NCBI GenBank assembly: GCA_003021725.1
Contig: PXRA01000076.1
Span: 52,749 to 116,748 of the forward strand
Length of the DNA: 64,000 nucleotides
Source: Halobacteriales archaeon QH_8_64_26
GTDB taxonomy: Archaea; Halobacteriota; Halobacteria; Halobacteriales; Halococcaceae
Direction: 5' to 3'
Under the pieces are notes generated by a model. The model saw nothing but the letters and a program-made list of their open reading frames with translations, ran no database searches and was not told the origin of the DNA. This document shows positions 37,320 through 45,536 of this stretch, piece by piece; within the stretch, counting starts at the first letter, position 1, and every line of letters starts with the position of its first letter. The translations under genes were made by a program, and so were the position numbers.

Positions 37320-38030
37320 TCAGTGGTTTCGGTGCTTGCGTAGATCCTTGCGTCGCAACTCTCCCAGTCCGTGCCAGGTCCGCGGTCGGGCGGCGATACC
37401 GACGAGCAGGAGATAGGCCCCGCCGACGATGGCCGAGACCACCAGTCCCGGTATCGAGCCGATCGCGGCGCTTTCCGGCCAGGGCTGGATCGAAAACGCG
37501 CCCACACGGATCGCCCAGGCGAGCACCAGTATCGTGAACAGGGACAGATAGACGCGCCGGAGCCGGTGGGCGATCGCTTCCTCGACGCTGATCGCCATGG
37601 CCGGGGTTCGATAATTCCGGCTCAGCTTCGCGCGCCACGCCTCGTCTGCGACGTCGGTCGAGGGATCGAGCGCCTGTGCGTAGGCGTTTTCCTGCATGAT
37701 GCGAACTCGCGAGCGCCAGATGTCGTACGCCCGGTATCGACGTGCCTCGATGGTGAGAAAGACCCCGACGGTCGCCATTCCGACGAGGATTACGTAGTGG
37801 GGATTGCCCGCACTGGAGAAGGCCCACGTGAGGATCGCGCCCATGAGGATAACCGCCCAGTTGGTCGTCTTATCGAGACGCTCGCGCCAGAGTTTCATCC
37901 GGTGGATCTCGCCCCGATAGAGATGGGCCAGCGCCGATCCCGGGGCGCTTTCCTCCTCGAAGAACCCGCGGCCGATCGCCCGTTCGCCCTCGCTCGTCGG
38001 ATCGAATCGCTTCTCGGTATCGTCGTGCAT
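37320..38030 (-). CDS. DUF2270 integral membrane protein
   Basis: 236 residues. The family block SALAHLYRGEIHRMKLWRERLDKTTNWAV precedes two membrane helices (VILMGAILTWAFSS, YVILVGMATVGVFL); a second pair follows (LFTILVLAWAIRVGAF, IPGLVVSAIVGGAYLLLVGIAA). The loop RAYDIWRSRVRIMQENAYAQAL is conserved. DUF2270 has no assigned role. It lies downstream of the regulator at 38275 on the same strand. Confidence 0.88.
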   Translation of the reverse strand: MHDDTEKRFDPTSEGERAIGRGFFEEESAPGSALAHLYRGEIHRMKLWRERLDKTTNWAVILMGAILTWAFSSAGNPHYVILVGMATVGVFLTIEARRYRAYDIWRSRVRIMQENAYAQALDPSTDVADEAWRAKLSRNYRTPAMAISVEEAIAHRLRRVYLSLFTILVLAWAIRVGAFSIQPWPESAAIGSIPGLVVSAIVGGAYLLLVGIAARPRTWHGLGELRRKDLRKHRNH

Positions 38031-38041
38031 GACGTTCGTAA

Positions 38042-38227
38042 CTATTCTCGAAGTCGGGTACTGTATGCTTGATAGTCGGTTCGATCGTACCTCCTCAGCC
38101 CGTCGAGAACGCGGTCGAGTCGTTCTTCGGCGTCTTCGACGCCCGAGCTGCTACCGTCCTCGAACTCGCCGCCGATCCGCCGTTCGCTGTAGTACTCTAC
38201 TGTATTGTATCTTCTGTGCTTTATCAA
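38042..38227 (-). CDS. Possible small acidic protein
   Basis: A 61-codon frame from TTG 38227. Its C-terminal 45 residues have haloarchaeal composition (GGEFEDGSSSGVEDAEERLDR), but there is no ATG/GTG start or recognised domain. It may be a small gene between the regulator and DUF2270 or a chance frame. Confidence 0.25.
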   Translation of the reverse strand: MIKHRRYNTVEYYSERRIGGEFEDGSSSGVEDAEERLDRVLDGLRRYDRTDYQAYSTRLRE

Positions 38228-38274
38228 AACCGACGTTCGAGTGCTCGATCGCGGTCCGGTGCCGGTGCCGATCG

Positions 38275-38679
38275 TCAGTTGCTCGCCGGGGCCACCTGGT
38301 CGGCTCCCGTGTCGTACTTCTCGCGGAACTCGCCAATGAGAGTGCCCATCTTGGCGTACCAGTCGTTCAGCATTCGCTGCATGTCGTTTGCGATCTCCTC
38401 GGGATCAGTCGGCTGGAAGACGTGGTAATACCCGCCCTGATCGTAGTTGACCTGTTCTTTCCGGACGAACCCGACCTGCAGTAGGCGCTGGACCGATCGA
38501 TAGGCCGTCGATCGTTCGCGGGAGACCTCGGCGGCGATCTCGTCAACCGTCAAGGCTTCGGCGCTCTCGGTAAGTACCCGAAAGACCTCCTTGTCGAGTT
38601 GCTTGAACCCGTGGAAGCACTCCAAGAGGCCTTCGCACTGCATGTCCTCTCGAAGCATCTCCTGCATCGATCTGGCCAT
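38275..38679 (-). CDS. TrmB-like winged-helix regulator with N-terminal cysteines
   Basis: 134 residues. A winged helix spans about residues 28-90 (LDKEVFRVLTESAEALTVDEIAAEVSRERSTAYRSVQRLLQVGFVRKEQVNYDQGGYYHVF). Cys15 and Cys21 precede it (MQCEGLLECFHGF) and could sense sulfane sulfur or a metal (inference). It diverges from the persulfide dioxygenase at 38918. A near-perfect inverted repeat overlaps its own promoter (38712-38736), suggesting autoregulation. It is likely to control the neighbouring sulfur gene. Confidence 0.82.
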   Translation of the reverse strand: MARSMQEMLREDMQCEGLLECFHGFKQLDKEVFRVLTESAEALTVDEIAAEVSRERSTAYRSVQRLLQVGFVRKEQVNYDQGGYYHVFQPTDPEEIANDMQRMLNDWYAKMGTLIGEFREKYDTGADQVAPASN

Positions 38680-38711
38680 TCTCGGTTCGCGCTACTACCT
38701 CGCAGCGTAAA

Positions 38712-38736
38712 AGTATTGTGAAAGTGACGCAATACT
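38712..38736. promoter_or_regulatory. Inverted repeat, probable operator of the winged-helix regulator
   Basis: Two nine-base arms, AGTATTGTG and CGCAATACT, are complementary at eight of nine positions and separated by seven bases. The left arm overlaps the CTTTTAC TATA box of the regulator gene (38707-38713, 28-34 bases before its ATG). The geometry fits a dimeric repressor site. Confidence 0.55.
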
Positions 38737-38880
38737 CTGCACGACCGATCGCACGACTGTCTAACCGATCTACCGTCTTTCATATCCAATTCCTACCTAG
38801 CCAGGATTTTCAAGGGACGCTTCGAGTTTTCCTTCGAGGTGCGGGAAACGATCTCGTCTCTCGTTCGTCCCATAGAAGTG

Positions 38881-38887
38881 TTTAAAT
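38881..38887 (+). promoter_or_regulatory. TATA box of the rhodanese-MBL gene
   Basis: TTTAAAT lies 31-37 bases before ATG 38918, implying a very short leader. Confidence 0.5.
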
Positions 38888-38917
38888 CATCCAAGGCTGT
38901 ACACTATACCGAAAACG

Positions 38918-40069
38918 ATGTTCAGGAAGATCACCGCCAGAGAACTCGCGGATCGCCAGGACACAGGCACGGAGGACTACACGCTGATCGACACGCGTCC
39001 TGAGGACAGTTACGGCTCGTGGCGCGTCGAGGGCGCGGTAAACGTCCCCTTCGGGCCGGCAGAGGTCCTCGACGAGGACAAAAGCGGGGAAATCGACGCG
39101 CTCGCAGGTGGGACGGAGATCCTCACGATCTGTGGGAAGGGCGCGACCTCGACGCGGCTCGCCTCCGAACTCGACGCGAACGGCTTCGAGGACATCGCGG
39201 TCCTCACGGACGGGATGCGCGCCTGGAACGCGCTGTATGAGACCGCAGAGGTCGAGACCACAAGTGAGGACCTGTTTATCACCCAGTTTCAGCGCCGCGC
39301 GAAGGGCTGTCTGTCCTATCTCGTCGGCTCACACAGCGCCAGCGAAGCGGTGGTCGTCGATCCCACCCGCCACACCGACCAGTATATTACTACTGCCGCC
39401 GAGCACGGCGTGGAGATCACCCACGTGCTCGATACCCACGTCCACGCCGATCACCTCTCGGGCGGTCGGGACCTCGCGGCGCGACTCGGCGTTCCCTATC
39501 ACCTCGGCGAGCGCGCGACCGAGCGCGATCTGGGTTACGAGTTCACTCCGCTGGCCGACGGCGAGACGATCGCGGTGGGCGACGTCGAGATCGAGACCCT
39601 GTTTGCCCCCGGGCACACCTCCGAGACCGCCGCCTATCGCGTGGGTGAGGAAGCAGTGCTCACCGGCGATAGTCTCTTTCTGGATTCGGTCGGGCGCACC
39701 GAACTCGAATTCGGCGAGGACGAGGCCGAGCAAGGAGCGCGAATGCAATACGAGGCGCTTCACGGGACGCTACTCGAACTGCCCAAGGAGCTGACCGTCC
39801 TACCAGGTCACGTCACGGTGAACGCGGACGGCACCTATGCGAACGCCTCACCCGGCGAACTCGTCGGCGCGCCCCTCGGCGAGGTCCACGAGCGTCTCGA
39901 CCTCGCCGACTTAGCGGAGGAGGAGTTCGTCGAGCGGATGGTCGAGAACGTCCCCGAGAAACCCGACAACTACGAGACGGTTATCGCCATCAACCGTGGC
40001 ACCGAGAGCGCCGAGAACACTGCTGAAGCGACAACGCTGGAGACGGGGGCGAACAACTGTGCCGCGTAA
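38918..40069 (+). CDS. Rhodanese-metallo-beta-lactamase fusion, probable persulfide dioxygenase
   Basis: 383 residues. The N-terminal rhodanese domain (1-110) has active-site loop CGKGATS with Cys72. The metallo-beta-lactamase domain follows, with the metal motif THVHADH (H174, H176, D178, H179), FAPGHTSE, LTGDSLF and LPGHV, as in ETHE1-type persulfide dioxygenases. It probably moves sulfane sulfur from the rhodanese to the iron centre and oxidises it to sulfite. The last 25 residues are a variable tail ending NNCAA. It is divergent from, and probably controlled by, the regulator at 38275. Confidence 0.9.
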   Translation: MFRKITARELADRQDTGTEDYTLIDTRPEDSYGSWRVEGAVNVPFGPAEVLDEDKSGEIDALAGGTEILTICGKGATSTRLASELDANGFEDIAVLTDGMRAWNALYETAEVETTSEDLFITQFQRRAKGCLSYLVGSHSASEAVVVDPTRHTDQYITTAAEHGVEITHVLDTHVHADHLSGGRDLAARLGVPYHLGERATERDLGYEFTPLADGETIAVGDVEIETLFAPGHTSETAAYRVGEEAVLTGDSLFLDSVGRTELEFGEDEAEQGARMQYEALHGTLLELPKELTVLPGHVTVNADGTYANASPGELVGAPLGEVHERLDLADLAEEEFVERMVENVPEKPDNYETVIAINRGTESAENTAEATTLETGANNCAA

Positions 40070-40165
40070 CTCGATGGATCACGCGAGACCCACGGTCGTC
40101 GATCGAGACGCCGACCGAAGCACCGACGTGAAATCCCTCGACTATCTACTCCCCACCGATCACCG

Positions 40166-41695
40166 ATGACGAACCCACCGACGTCCTTCGACCCGTCCCG
40201 CCGTCGAGTGCTCTTGTCCCTCGGTAGCGGGACGATCGCTGCCCTGGCGGGCTGTCTCTCCGGTGGCTCCTCGTCGGAACAGCCCTCCTCCAACGCGAGC
40301 GACCAGCGCTCGCCGTCTCCGTCCGCTCAACCGACGAGTACCCTCTCGCCCGACGAGCGCGTCCGGCTACCAGCTACCACCGGGCAGGTCGCTCCTGTCA
40401 GCGGACGATCGAGGGAGGCTTGGCTCTACGACGGGACGGTCCCCGGCCCCGAACTCAGGGTAAAGGAGGGCGAGGTCCTCCGAGCGACGGTCGCGAACGA
40501 ACTGCCCGAAAGAACAACGGTTCACTGGCACGGGGTGCCGGTCCCGAACGCGATGGACGGCGTGCCGGGGCTGACACAGCAGCCTATCGAACCCGGATCG
40601 ACCTTCGAGTACACCTTCCGGGCCAAGCCACCCGGGACGTACTTCTATCACAGCCACGCCGGCCTCCAGCTCGATCGGGGATTGATGGGGCCGCTCGTGA
40701 TCGAAGAAGACGATCCACACGTCGCCTACGATCGCGAGTACACGCTCGTCTTCGACGACTACCTGCCCGGCGAACCACAGCTCCCCGACGGACGGGACAG
40801 CGGCGGTGCAGGTGGAACGGGCAATGGCGGCGGTATGGGCGGTAACGGTATGGGTGGTGGCATGGGTGGCAGCGGTACGAGCGGCGGTGAAGGTGGTATG
40901 AACGGCGGGATGATGGGCGATTCTCGACCATCGTACGCGGGGCTGCTCCTCAACGGTCGGCTTCCCTCGGATCCGCCGACGCTATCGGTGAGCGAGGGCG
41001 AGCGCGTCCGCCTCCGGTGTATCAATGCTGCCAGCGCGACGACGTTTCGGGTCGCGCTCGCGGGCCACGAGTTCCGGATTTCACACGCTGACGGCCGGCC
41101 GGTCGAGCCAGTGCGAGCCGATTCGTTCATCTTCGGCGCGGGCGAGCGCTACGATGCGATCGTCGCCGCCGACTCGCCGAGCACCTGGGAGCTACGAGCA
41201 GCCCCTATCGACGGCGACGAACCACCGGCGAAAGCGCTGCTCGCCTACGAAGGGGTATCGAACGGGACGCCGACGCCGGTGCAATCGATCGGTCGCCGGC
41301 TCGAGTATGCGGAATTAAACGCGCTAACCCCGATCGAGGGTATCGACGGGCGACCCGACCGAACCTTCGATCCCACCCTCTCCCGCGGCGGCGGTCGATC
41401 GTACTCCTGGGCGATCGACGGGCAGACCTATCCGGACGCGGATCCGCTCGCTATCTCGCGCGGCGAGCACGTTCGCGTCCGGCTGGCCAATCGCAGCCCC
41501 GTCTCCCATCCGATGCACCTCCACGGACACTTTTTCCAGGTCGGGGACGCGGTCAAGGATACGGTCCTCGTTCCGGGACGCATGGGCGAGGTGACGTTCG
41601 ACTTCCTCGCCGATAATCCCGGCGAGTGGCTCTTTCACTGCCATAATCTCTATCACCTCCACGCGGGGATGGCCCGCGTCTTCGAGTATCGGTGA
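40166..41695 (+). CDS. Tat-exported multicopper oxidase (laccase/CopA type)
   Basis: 509 residues. Signal SRRRVLLSLGSGTIAALAGC combines a Tat motif and lipobox. Copper ligands are complete: HWHG (120-123), HSH (162-164), HPMHLHGHFF in cupredoxin domain 3, and HCHNLYHLHAGM near the end, supplying T1 and T2/T3 sites. A Gly/Met-rich insertion around residues 205-245 resembles the Met-rich loops of cuprous oxidases such as CueO. It probably oxidises Cu(I) or phenolics outside the cell; Haloferax LccA is a related enzyme. Genes nearby also suggest metal handling. Confidence 0.92.
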   Translation: MTNPPTSFDPSRRRVLLSLGSGTIAALAGCLSGGSSSEQPSSNASDQRSPSPSAQPTSTLSPDERVRLPATTGQVAPVSGRSREAWLYDGTVPGPELRVKEGEVLRATVANELPERTTVHWHGVPVPNAMDGVPGLTQQPIEPGSTFEYTFRAKPPGTYFYHSHAGLQLDRGLMGPLVIEEDDPHVAYDREYTLVFDDYLPGEPQLPDGRDSGGAGGTGNGGGMGGNGMGGGMGGSGTSGGEGGMNGGMMGDSRPSYAGLLLNGRLPSDPPTLSVSEGERVRLRCINAASATTFRVALAGHEFRISHADGRPVEPVRADSFIFGAGERYDAIVAADSPSTWELRAAPIDGDEPPAKALLAYEGVSNGTPTPVQSIGRRLEYAELNALTPIEGIDGRPDRTFDPTLSRGGGRSYSWAIDGQTYPDADPLAISRGEHVRVRLANRSPVSHPMHLHGHFFQVGDAVKDTVLVPGRMGEVTFDFLADNPGEWLFHCHNLYHLHAGMARVFEYR

Positions 41696-41841
41696 ACGAG
41701 CGCTTTCGAAAGTGTTAGGCAGTGCTGGCGAGCTGAATCTTCTCTATCCTCGACGGGAACGACCTGCCAGCGGGCAGGACGATCGACGACGGGGCGATCC
41801 TAACCGATGGGTTCGAGTATCGAGAGGTGATCTACAGGCGT

Positions 41842-42291
41842 ATGCCACTGCCAATCGATCCGAGCGAGATCGCGCCCGAAGATCGTGGTGAGAAGCGCGC
41901 GACCCTCGAGATGGACCACGAGGAGGGAATCGAACACGTCCGCGAGGCCTTCGTTGAGGAGGGCTTCGGCGTGCCCGCGGAGTTCTCGCCCGCGGAGATG
42001 CTGAACGAGAAGGTAGACGCCGACCGCGATCCCTACTACGTTCTCGGAGCCTGTCACCCCGAGATGGCAAATCGTGCATTAGAGGAGAGCCTGGAGATCG
42101 GCGGTCTGTTCCCCTGTAACGTGATTATCCGGCAGGAGAGTCCCGGAACACAGCAGGTCTATCACCTCTCGATCATGCGGGTCGCCCGCCTCGCGGGGAT
42201 GGCTCCCGACAGCGAGGCGTGGGCGGAGATCGTGGGCGATACCGGCGCGCTCGTCGAGCGGGCGATGGCGAACCTCGATACGAGCGAGTAG
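41842..42291 (+). CDS. DUF302 family protein
   Basis: 149 residues. The core KRATLEMDHEEGIEHVREAFVEEGFGVPAEFSPAEMLNEKV followed by YYVLGACHPEMANRALEESLEIGGLFPCNVIIRQ is the DUF302 pattern, a small alpha/beta fold often near copper or redox genes in haloarchaea. ATG 41842 gives the family start. Function unknown; it may be involved in metal or redox stress. Confidence 0.88.
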   Translation: MPLPIDPSEIAPEDRGEKRATLEMDHEEGIEHVREAFVEEGFGVPAEFSPAEMLNEKVDADRDPYYVLGACHPEMANRALEESLEIGGLFPCNVIIRQESPGTQQVYHLSIMRVARLAGMAPDSEAWAEIVGDTGALVERAMANLDTSE

Positions 42292-42349
42292 CCCTCCGTC
42301 CGTCGTCCCGTCGGTTCGACCCCGCCCGGAAGGAATCGGCCCCGTCCGA

Positions 42350-43810
42350 TCAGCGCCGCCGGTCGGCGACCCGCTCCTCGGCGGTCTCTTCGGTGATTAC
42401 CTCGTACAACAGTGCCCGCTTGCCCTCACCCGGCCGGAGGACTCTGCCCAGCCGCTGGGTGAACTCCCGCTGTGAGCCACTACCCGAGAGGACGACCGCG
42501 ACGTTCGCATCGGGCACGTCGATCCCTTCGTCCAAGACGTTCGAGGCGACGACCCGGGAGTACTCGCCCGAACGGAACTTCCCCAGGATATCGCGCCGCT
42601 CGGCCGCGCCGGTCCGATGGGTGATCGCCGGCAGCAGGAACCGCTCGGAGAGGCGATAGACCAGATCGTTGTGCGCGGTGAATATCAGGACGCGATCCTC
42701 GCGGTGACGACCCAGAATCGAAGCGAGGGTCGCTACTTTCGCATCGGCGTTCATCATCACCTCGCGGGCGCGCTGTTTCGCGAGCAACGCCTCCCGAGCC
42801 GCCGGATCGGTACCCGAGCGCATGACCAGTTTCTGATAGTCGCTACCCGACTGCATATGGAGGTTCGAGTTCCTGAGATAGGAAACGAACGTTCCCTGGT
42901 GCTCGTCGTAGACAGCGCGTTCGGCCTCGGAGAGGGAGACTTCGATACGCTTCACGTCGTAGTCCGCGAGGTGGGTTCCTGCGAGGTCGTCGACCGCGAC
43001 GCGATGGACCAAGGGACCACAGAGGTCGGCGACGACCGCCTGCGCGCCGTCGGGGCGCTCGAAGGTCGCAGTGAGCCCGAGGCGGGCGGGCGCGGCGAGC
43101 AACCGGGCGATCTCCCGGTAGCCCTCCCCGCCCAGATGATGGACCTCGTCGAAGACCACGAGGCCGAACCGATCGCCCAACTCGTCGGCGCGCAGGTAGG
43201 CCGAATCGTAGGTCGCGACGGTGATCGCTCCCACCTGCTGGACGCCAGCGCCGAGCTGACCGACCTCGGCTACACCACTCGTTTCGGCCGCGTCGTCCGT
43301 CGCGCTATCGACCGGCGACCCTCCATTGCCGAACTCCGTTTCGAGCTCCTCGCGCCACTGGCCCAAGAGATCGATCGTCGGGACGACGACGAGTGCTGGC
43401 GTCCCCAGGGACGCGATCGCCGCCAGTCCGATAACGGTCTTCCCGCTGCCGGTCGGTAGTTCGAGCACTCCTCGATCGTCGTTCGCGTGCCAGGCATCGA
43501 GGGCCTCGCGCTGGTAGGAACGCAGTTCGTAGGCCGTTTCGAGATCGAGATCGGAAAGGTCGAACACCCGGTCCTCGAAGACGATTTTCGCCTCCGCAAG
43601 CGCCTCGCGGAGCGAAGCGTAACGATAGGCGGGCGCTCGATACGTATCGCTGCGCGGGTCGCGTTCGGCGAACGGGAGGGCGGCGAGTATCGACTCGGTG
43701 TCGGTACCGTCAGTCGCGGTGGTCGCGTCGTTTCCCCTGCTGTCGGCGGCGTCGCTCGGGACGTCGATGCGAACGGTCCCGTCCTCGAAGGCGAGTTCAA
43801 CGCCGGTCAC
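42350..43810 (-). CDS. xpb: XPB-family DNA helicase
   Basis: 486 residues from GTG 43810. An N-terminal damage-recognition-like domain is followed by helicase motif I (LELPTGSGKTVIGLAA), motif II (VVFDEVHHLGG), motif III (LGLTATFERPDG), a thumb-like insertion (NSNLHMQSGSDYQKL), and motif VI (QREFTQRLGRVLRPGEG). Archaeal XPB unwinds DNA with Bax1 in a repair pathway resembling nucleotide excision repair. The start is uncertain: the frame extends ten codons to TTG 43840. Its usual neighbour bax1 lies downstream at 35675 on the same strand, after six unrelated genes. Confidence 0.92.
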   Translation of the reverse strand: MTGVELAFEDGTVRIDVPSDAADSRGNDATTATDGTDTESILAALPFAERDPRSDTYRAPAYRYASLREALAEAKIVFEDRVFDLSDLDLETAYELRSYQREALDAWHANDDRGVLELPTGSGKTVIGLAAIASLGTPALVVVPTIDLLGQWREELETEFGNGGSPVDSATDDAAETSGVAEVGQLGAGVQQVGAITVATYDSAYLRADELGDRFGLVVFDEVHHLGGEGYREIARLLAAPARLGLTATFERPDGAQAVVADLCGPLVHRVAVDDLAGTHLADYDVKRIEVSLSEAERAVYDEHQGTFVSYLRNSNLHMQSGSDYQKLVMRSGTDPAAREALLAKQRAREVMMNADAKVATLASILGRHREDRVLIFTAHNDLVYRLSERFLLPAITHRTGAAERRDILGKFRSGEYSRVVASNVLDEGIDVPDANVAVVLSGSGSQREFTQRLGRVLRPGEGKRALLYEVITEETAEERVADRRR

Positions 43811-43876
43811 TATCGGGCCATCGAACGGGGCGACCGTCAACGCTTCGTCGGCGCGACCTCCGCCGGCTTCGCGCTT

Positions 43877-43882
43877 CTATAC
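43877..43882 (+). promoter_or_regulatory. TATA box of the gene at 43907
   Basis: CTATAC lies 25-30 bases before ATG 43907, indicating a leaderless small-protein transcript divergent from xpb. Confidence 0.45.
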
Positions 43883-43906
43883 GCTCGGAGAGTGCCCGGT
43901 ACAGTA

Positions 43907-44095
43907 ATGAGCGACGCGAAGCGGGACCGGGACGCCTTCGATCCGGAGACATGGCGGACGAACTCACGAGCAGCCGGAGCAGCAGAGATGCTAGGGGATC
44001 GCGCTGCGAGCGAGGGTGATGAGTACCTGCGGACAGCCATACGGGGCGTGACACCGGGATGGCTGGACGACCCGGAGGAGGCCCACGCCGAGTAG
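43907..44095 (+). CDS. Small haloarchaeal protein next to xpb
   Basis: 62 residues (MSDAKRDRDAFDPETWRTNSRAAGAAEML...). Acidic overall, with a conserved-looking C-terminus (RTAIRGVTPGWLDDPEEAHAE). No domain recognised. The good promoter position and haloarchaeal composition make it probably real. The longer upstream frame overlaps xpb antisense and is not credible. Confidence 0.65.
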   Translation: MSDAKRDRDAFDPETWRTNSRAAGAAEMLGDRAASEGDEYLRTAIRGVTPGWLDDPEEAHAE

Positions 44096-44546
44096 CGGTC
44101 GCAGTGTGGGGCGAAGGTCGTGCCGAGGTGGACGAGGAAACATGTGTGGAGCGGATCGGCGAGAAAGAGCGCGCGGAGTCAGAGGACGCTATAGGGAGTC
44201 AGAGCGGATACGGGTGAACCCGGGCGGATCCGCCCGACACGCCCGATTGATGAGCGATTCTCCGCCGTTCGTGACGGCTGGGAGCGGCAACGCTCGATTC
44301 CCCTCCTGTTTTCGGCGGTCGATTGCTCCGATGCGGTAGACTGTTCGACTGCTCCGGGTAGTGAGTTCTCAAAGTGGTTTTTGTTGACCCTCTGCGACGA
44401 TGATGATCTCATCGTTCGTGGTGCAGCGTGTGGTCCAGCCGGTGTGCACGGCGAGTGGAAGGAAGCCAACTGGGCAGATTACATCGGGTGAGGCCGAGCC
44501 ACCCGATTCCTGAATCCTTTTACCCGCGTACGAACCGTCTGTAGGC
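44096..44546. other. Gene-poor region before grpE
   Basis: No clear gene. A plus-strand open frame ending TGA near 44491 reads CDDDDLIVRGAACGPAGVH and GEWKEANWADYIG, a composition like coding sequence, but it has no start and no recognised family. It may be the tail of a lost gene. Confidence 0.3.
44518..44523 (+). promoter_or_regulatory. TATA box of grpE
   Basis: TTTTAC lies 24-29 bases before ATG 44547; leaderless transcript expected. Confidence 0.5.
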
Positions 44547-45317
44547 ATGAGCGAACGCGACGCCACGGACGCCGAGAAAGCCGAGGAATCGAACGGCGAC
44601 GAGGGGACGGCCGGCATCGAAGACGATCCCGAGGCCGGGGGAGAGCGCCGGGAGAGCGAGTCCGAAGCGAACGAGGAGCCCGCGTCGGCGGAGGTCACGG
44701 TCGAGTCGGAGGACATCGAGGATCTCACCGAGCGCGTCGCGGCGGCCTCGGGGGAGGACATCGCCCGCGAGATCGCCTCGCTGCGCTCGCTGGTCGCGGA
44801 TCTGGAAGCGCGGACGGAAGGAGAGGAGAACGAGGCCACGACGGCGGGAGAGGCAGAGACCGCCGCCGAACAGATCGAAGAGCTCCAGTCCAAACTCGCC
44901 CGGAAACAAGCGGACTTCGAGAACTTCAAAAAGCGCATGGATCGCCAGCGCGCCCAGGAACGCGAGCGCGCCACCGAGGACCTCGTGACCCGCCTGCTTG
45001 GGGTTCGGGACGACCTCGTGCGGGCGCTCAACCAGGAGGACGACGCCGAGATTAGGGGTGGCGTCGAGTCCACGCTCGGGGAGTTCGATCGCGTTCTCGA
45101 CGACGAGGGCGTGGCGGAGATCGGCCCGGATCCGGGCACCGAGGTCGATCCCCAGCGCCACGAAGTGATGCTGCGCGTCGACAGCGAACACCCCGAAGGG
45201 ACGGTTGCCGAGGTGTTCCGACCGGGGTACGAGATGGGCGGGAAGGTCCTCCGGCCGGCTCAGGTCACCGTCAGCGAGGGCAGAAGCGATGCCGACGACG
45301 GTGACGACGGCGAGTGA
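44547..45317 (+). CDS. grpE: GrpE nucleotide exchange factor
   Basis: 256 residues. A long acidic N-terminal region (1-110) leads to the dimerisation helix (AEQIEELQSKLARKQADFENFKKRMDRQ) and the C-terminal beta domain (EGTVAEVFRPGYEMGGKVLRPAQVTVS) that opens the DnaK nucleotide-binding domain. It exchanges ADP for ATP on DnaK. It precedes dnaK by 6.5 kb, with regulators and a carboxypeptidase between them. Confidence 0.95.
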   Translation: MSERDATDAEKAEESNGDEGTAGIEDDPEAGGERRESESEANEEPASAEVTVESEDIEDLTERVAAASGEDIAREIASLRSLVADLEARTEGEENEATTAGEAETAAEQIEELQSKLARKQADFENFKKRMDRQRAQERERATEDLVTRLLGVRDDLVRALNQEDDAEIRGGVESTLGEFDRVLDDEGVAEIGPDPGTEVDPQRHEVMLRVDSEHPEGTVAEVFRPGYEMGGKVLRPAQVTVSEGRSDADDGDDGE

Positions 45318-45536
45318 AGGGACGTTCGCGTTGAAGACCGGAATCGCGGCGAGCGGCCGGGCGCGAGCGAGCCGCGATTCCTTTCCCTACAGTGTACCTC
45401 GATGCTCTTATTGTGTCCCTCCGTACAGGTCCTCCATCCGCCGACGAGTCGGGCTTTCGCCGGTCGAGTACGGCGGCGGCCAGTTTCGTGTGCCGCGTCG
45501 GGCGAGTCCGGGTCGCTCGGAGGAGGGGAAACCACC

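Noticed and set aside
40800-40920. Gly/Met-rich repetitive stretch as a DNA repeat or CRISPR-like element
   Set aside because: Units are irregular and coding; they form a loop in the multicopper oxidase. No CRISPR array was seen anywhere.
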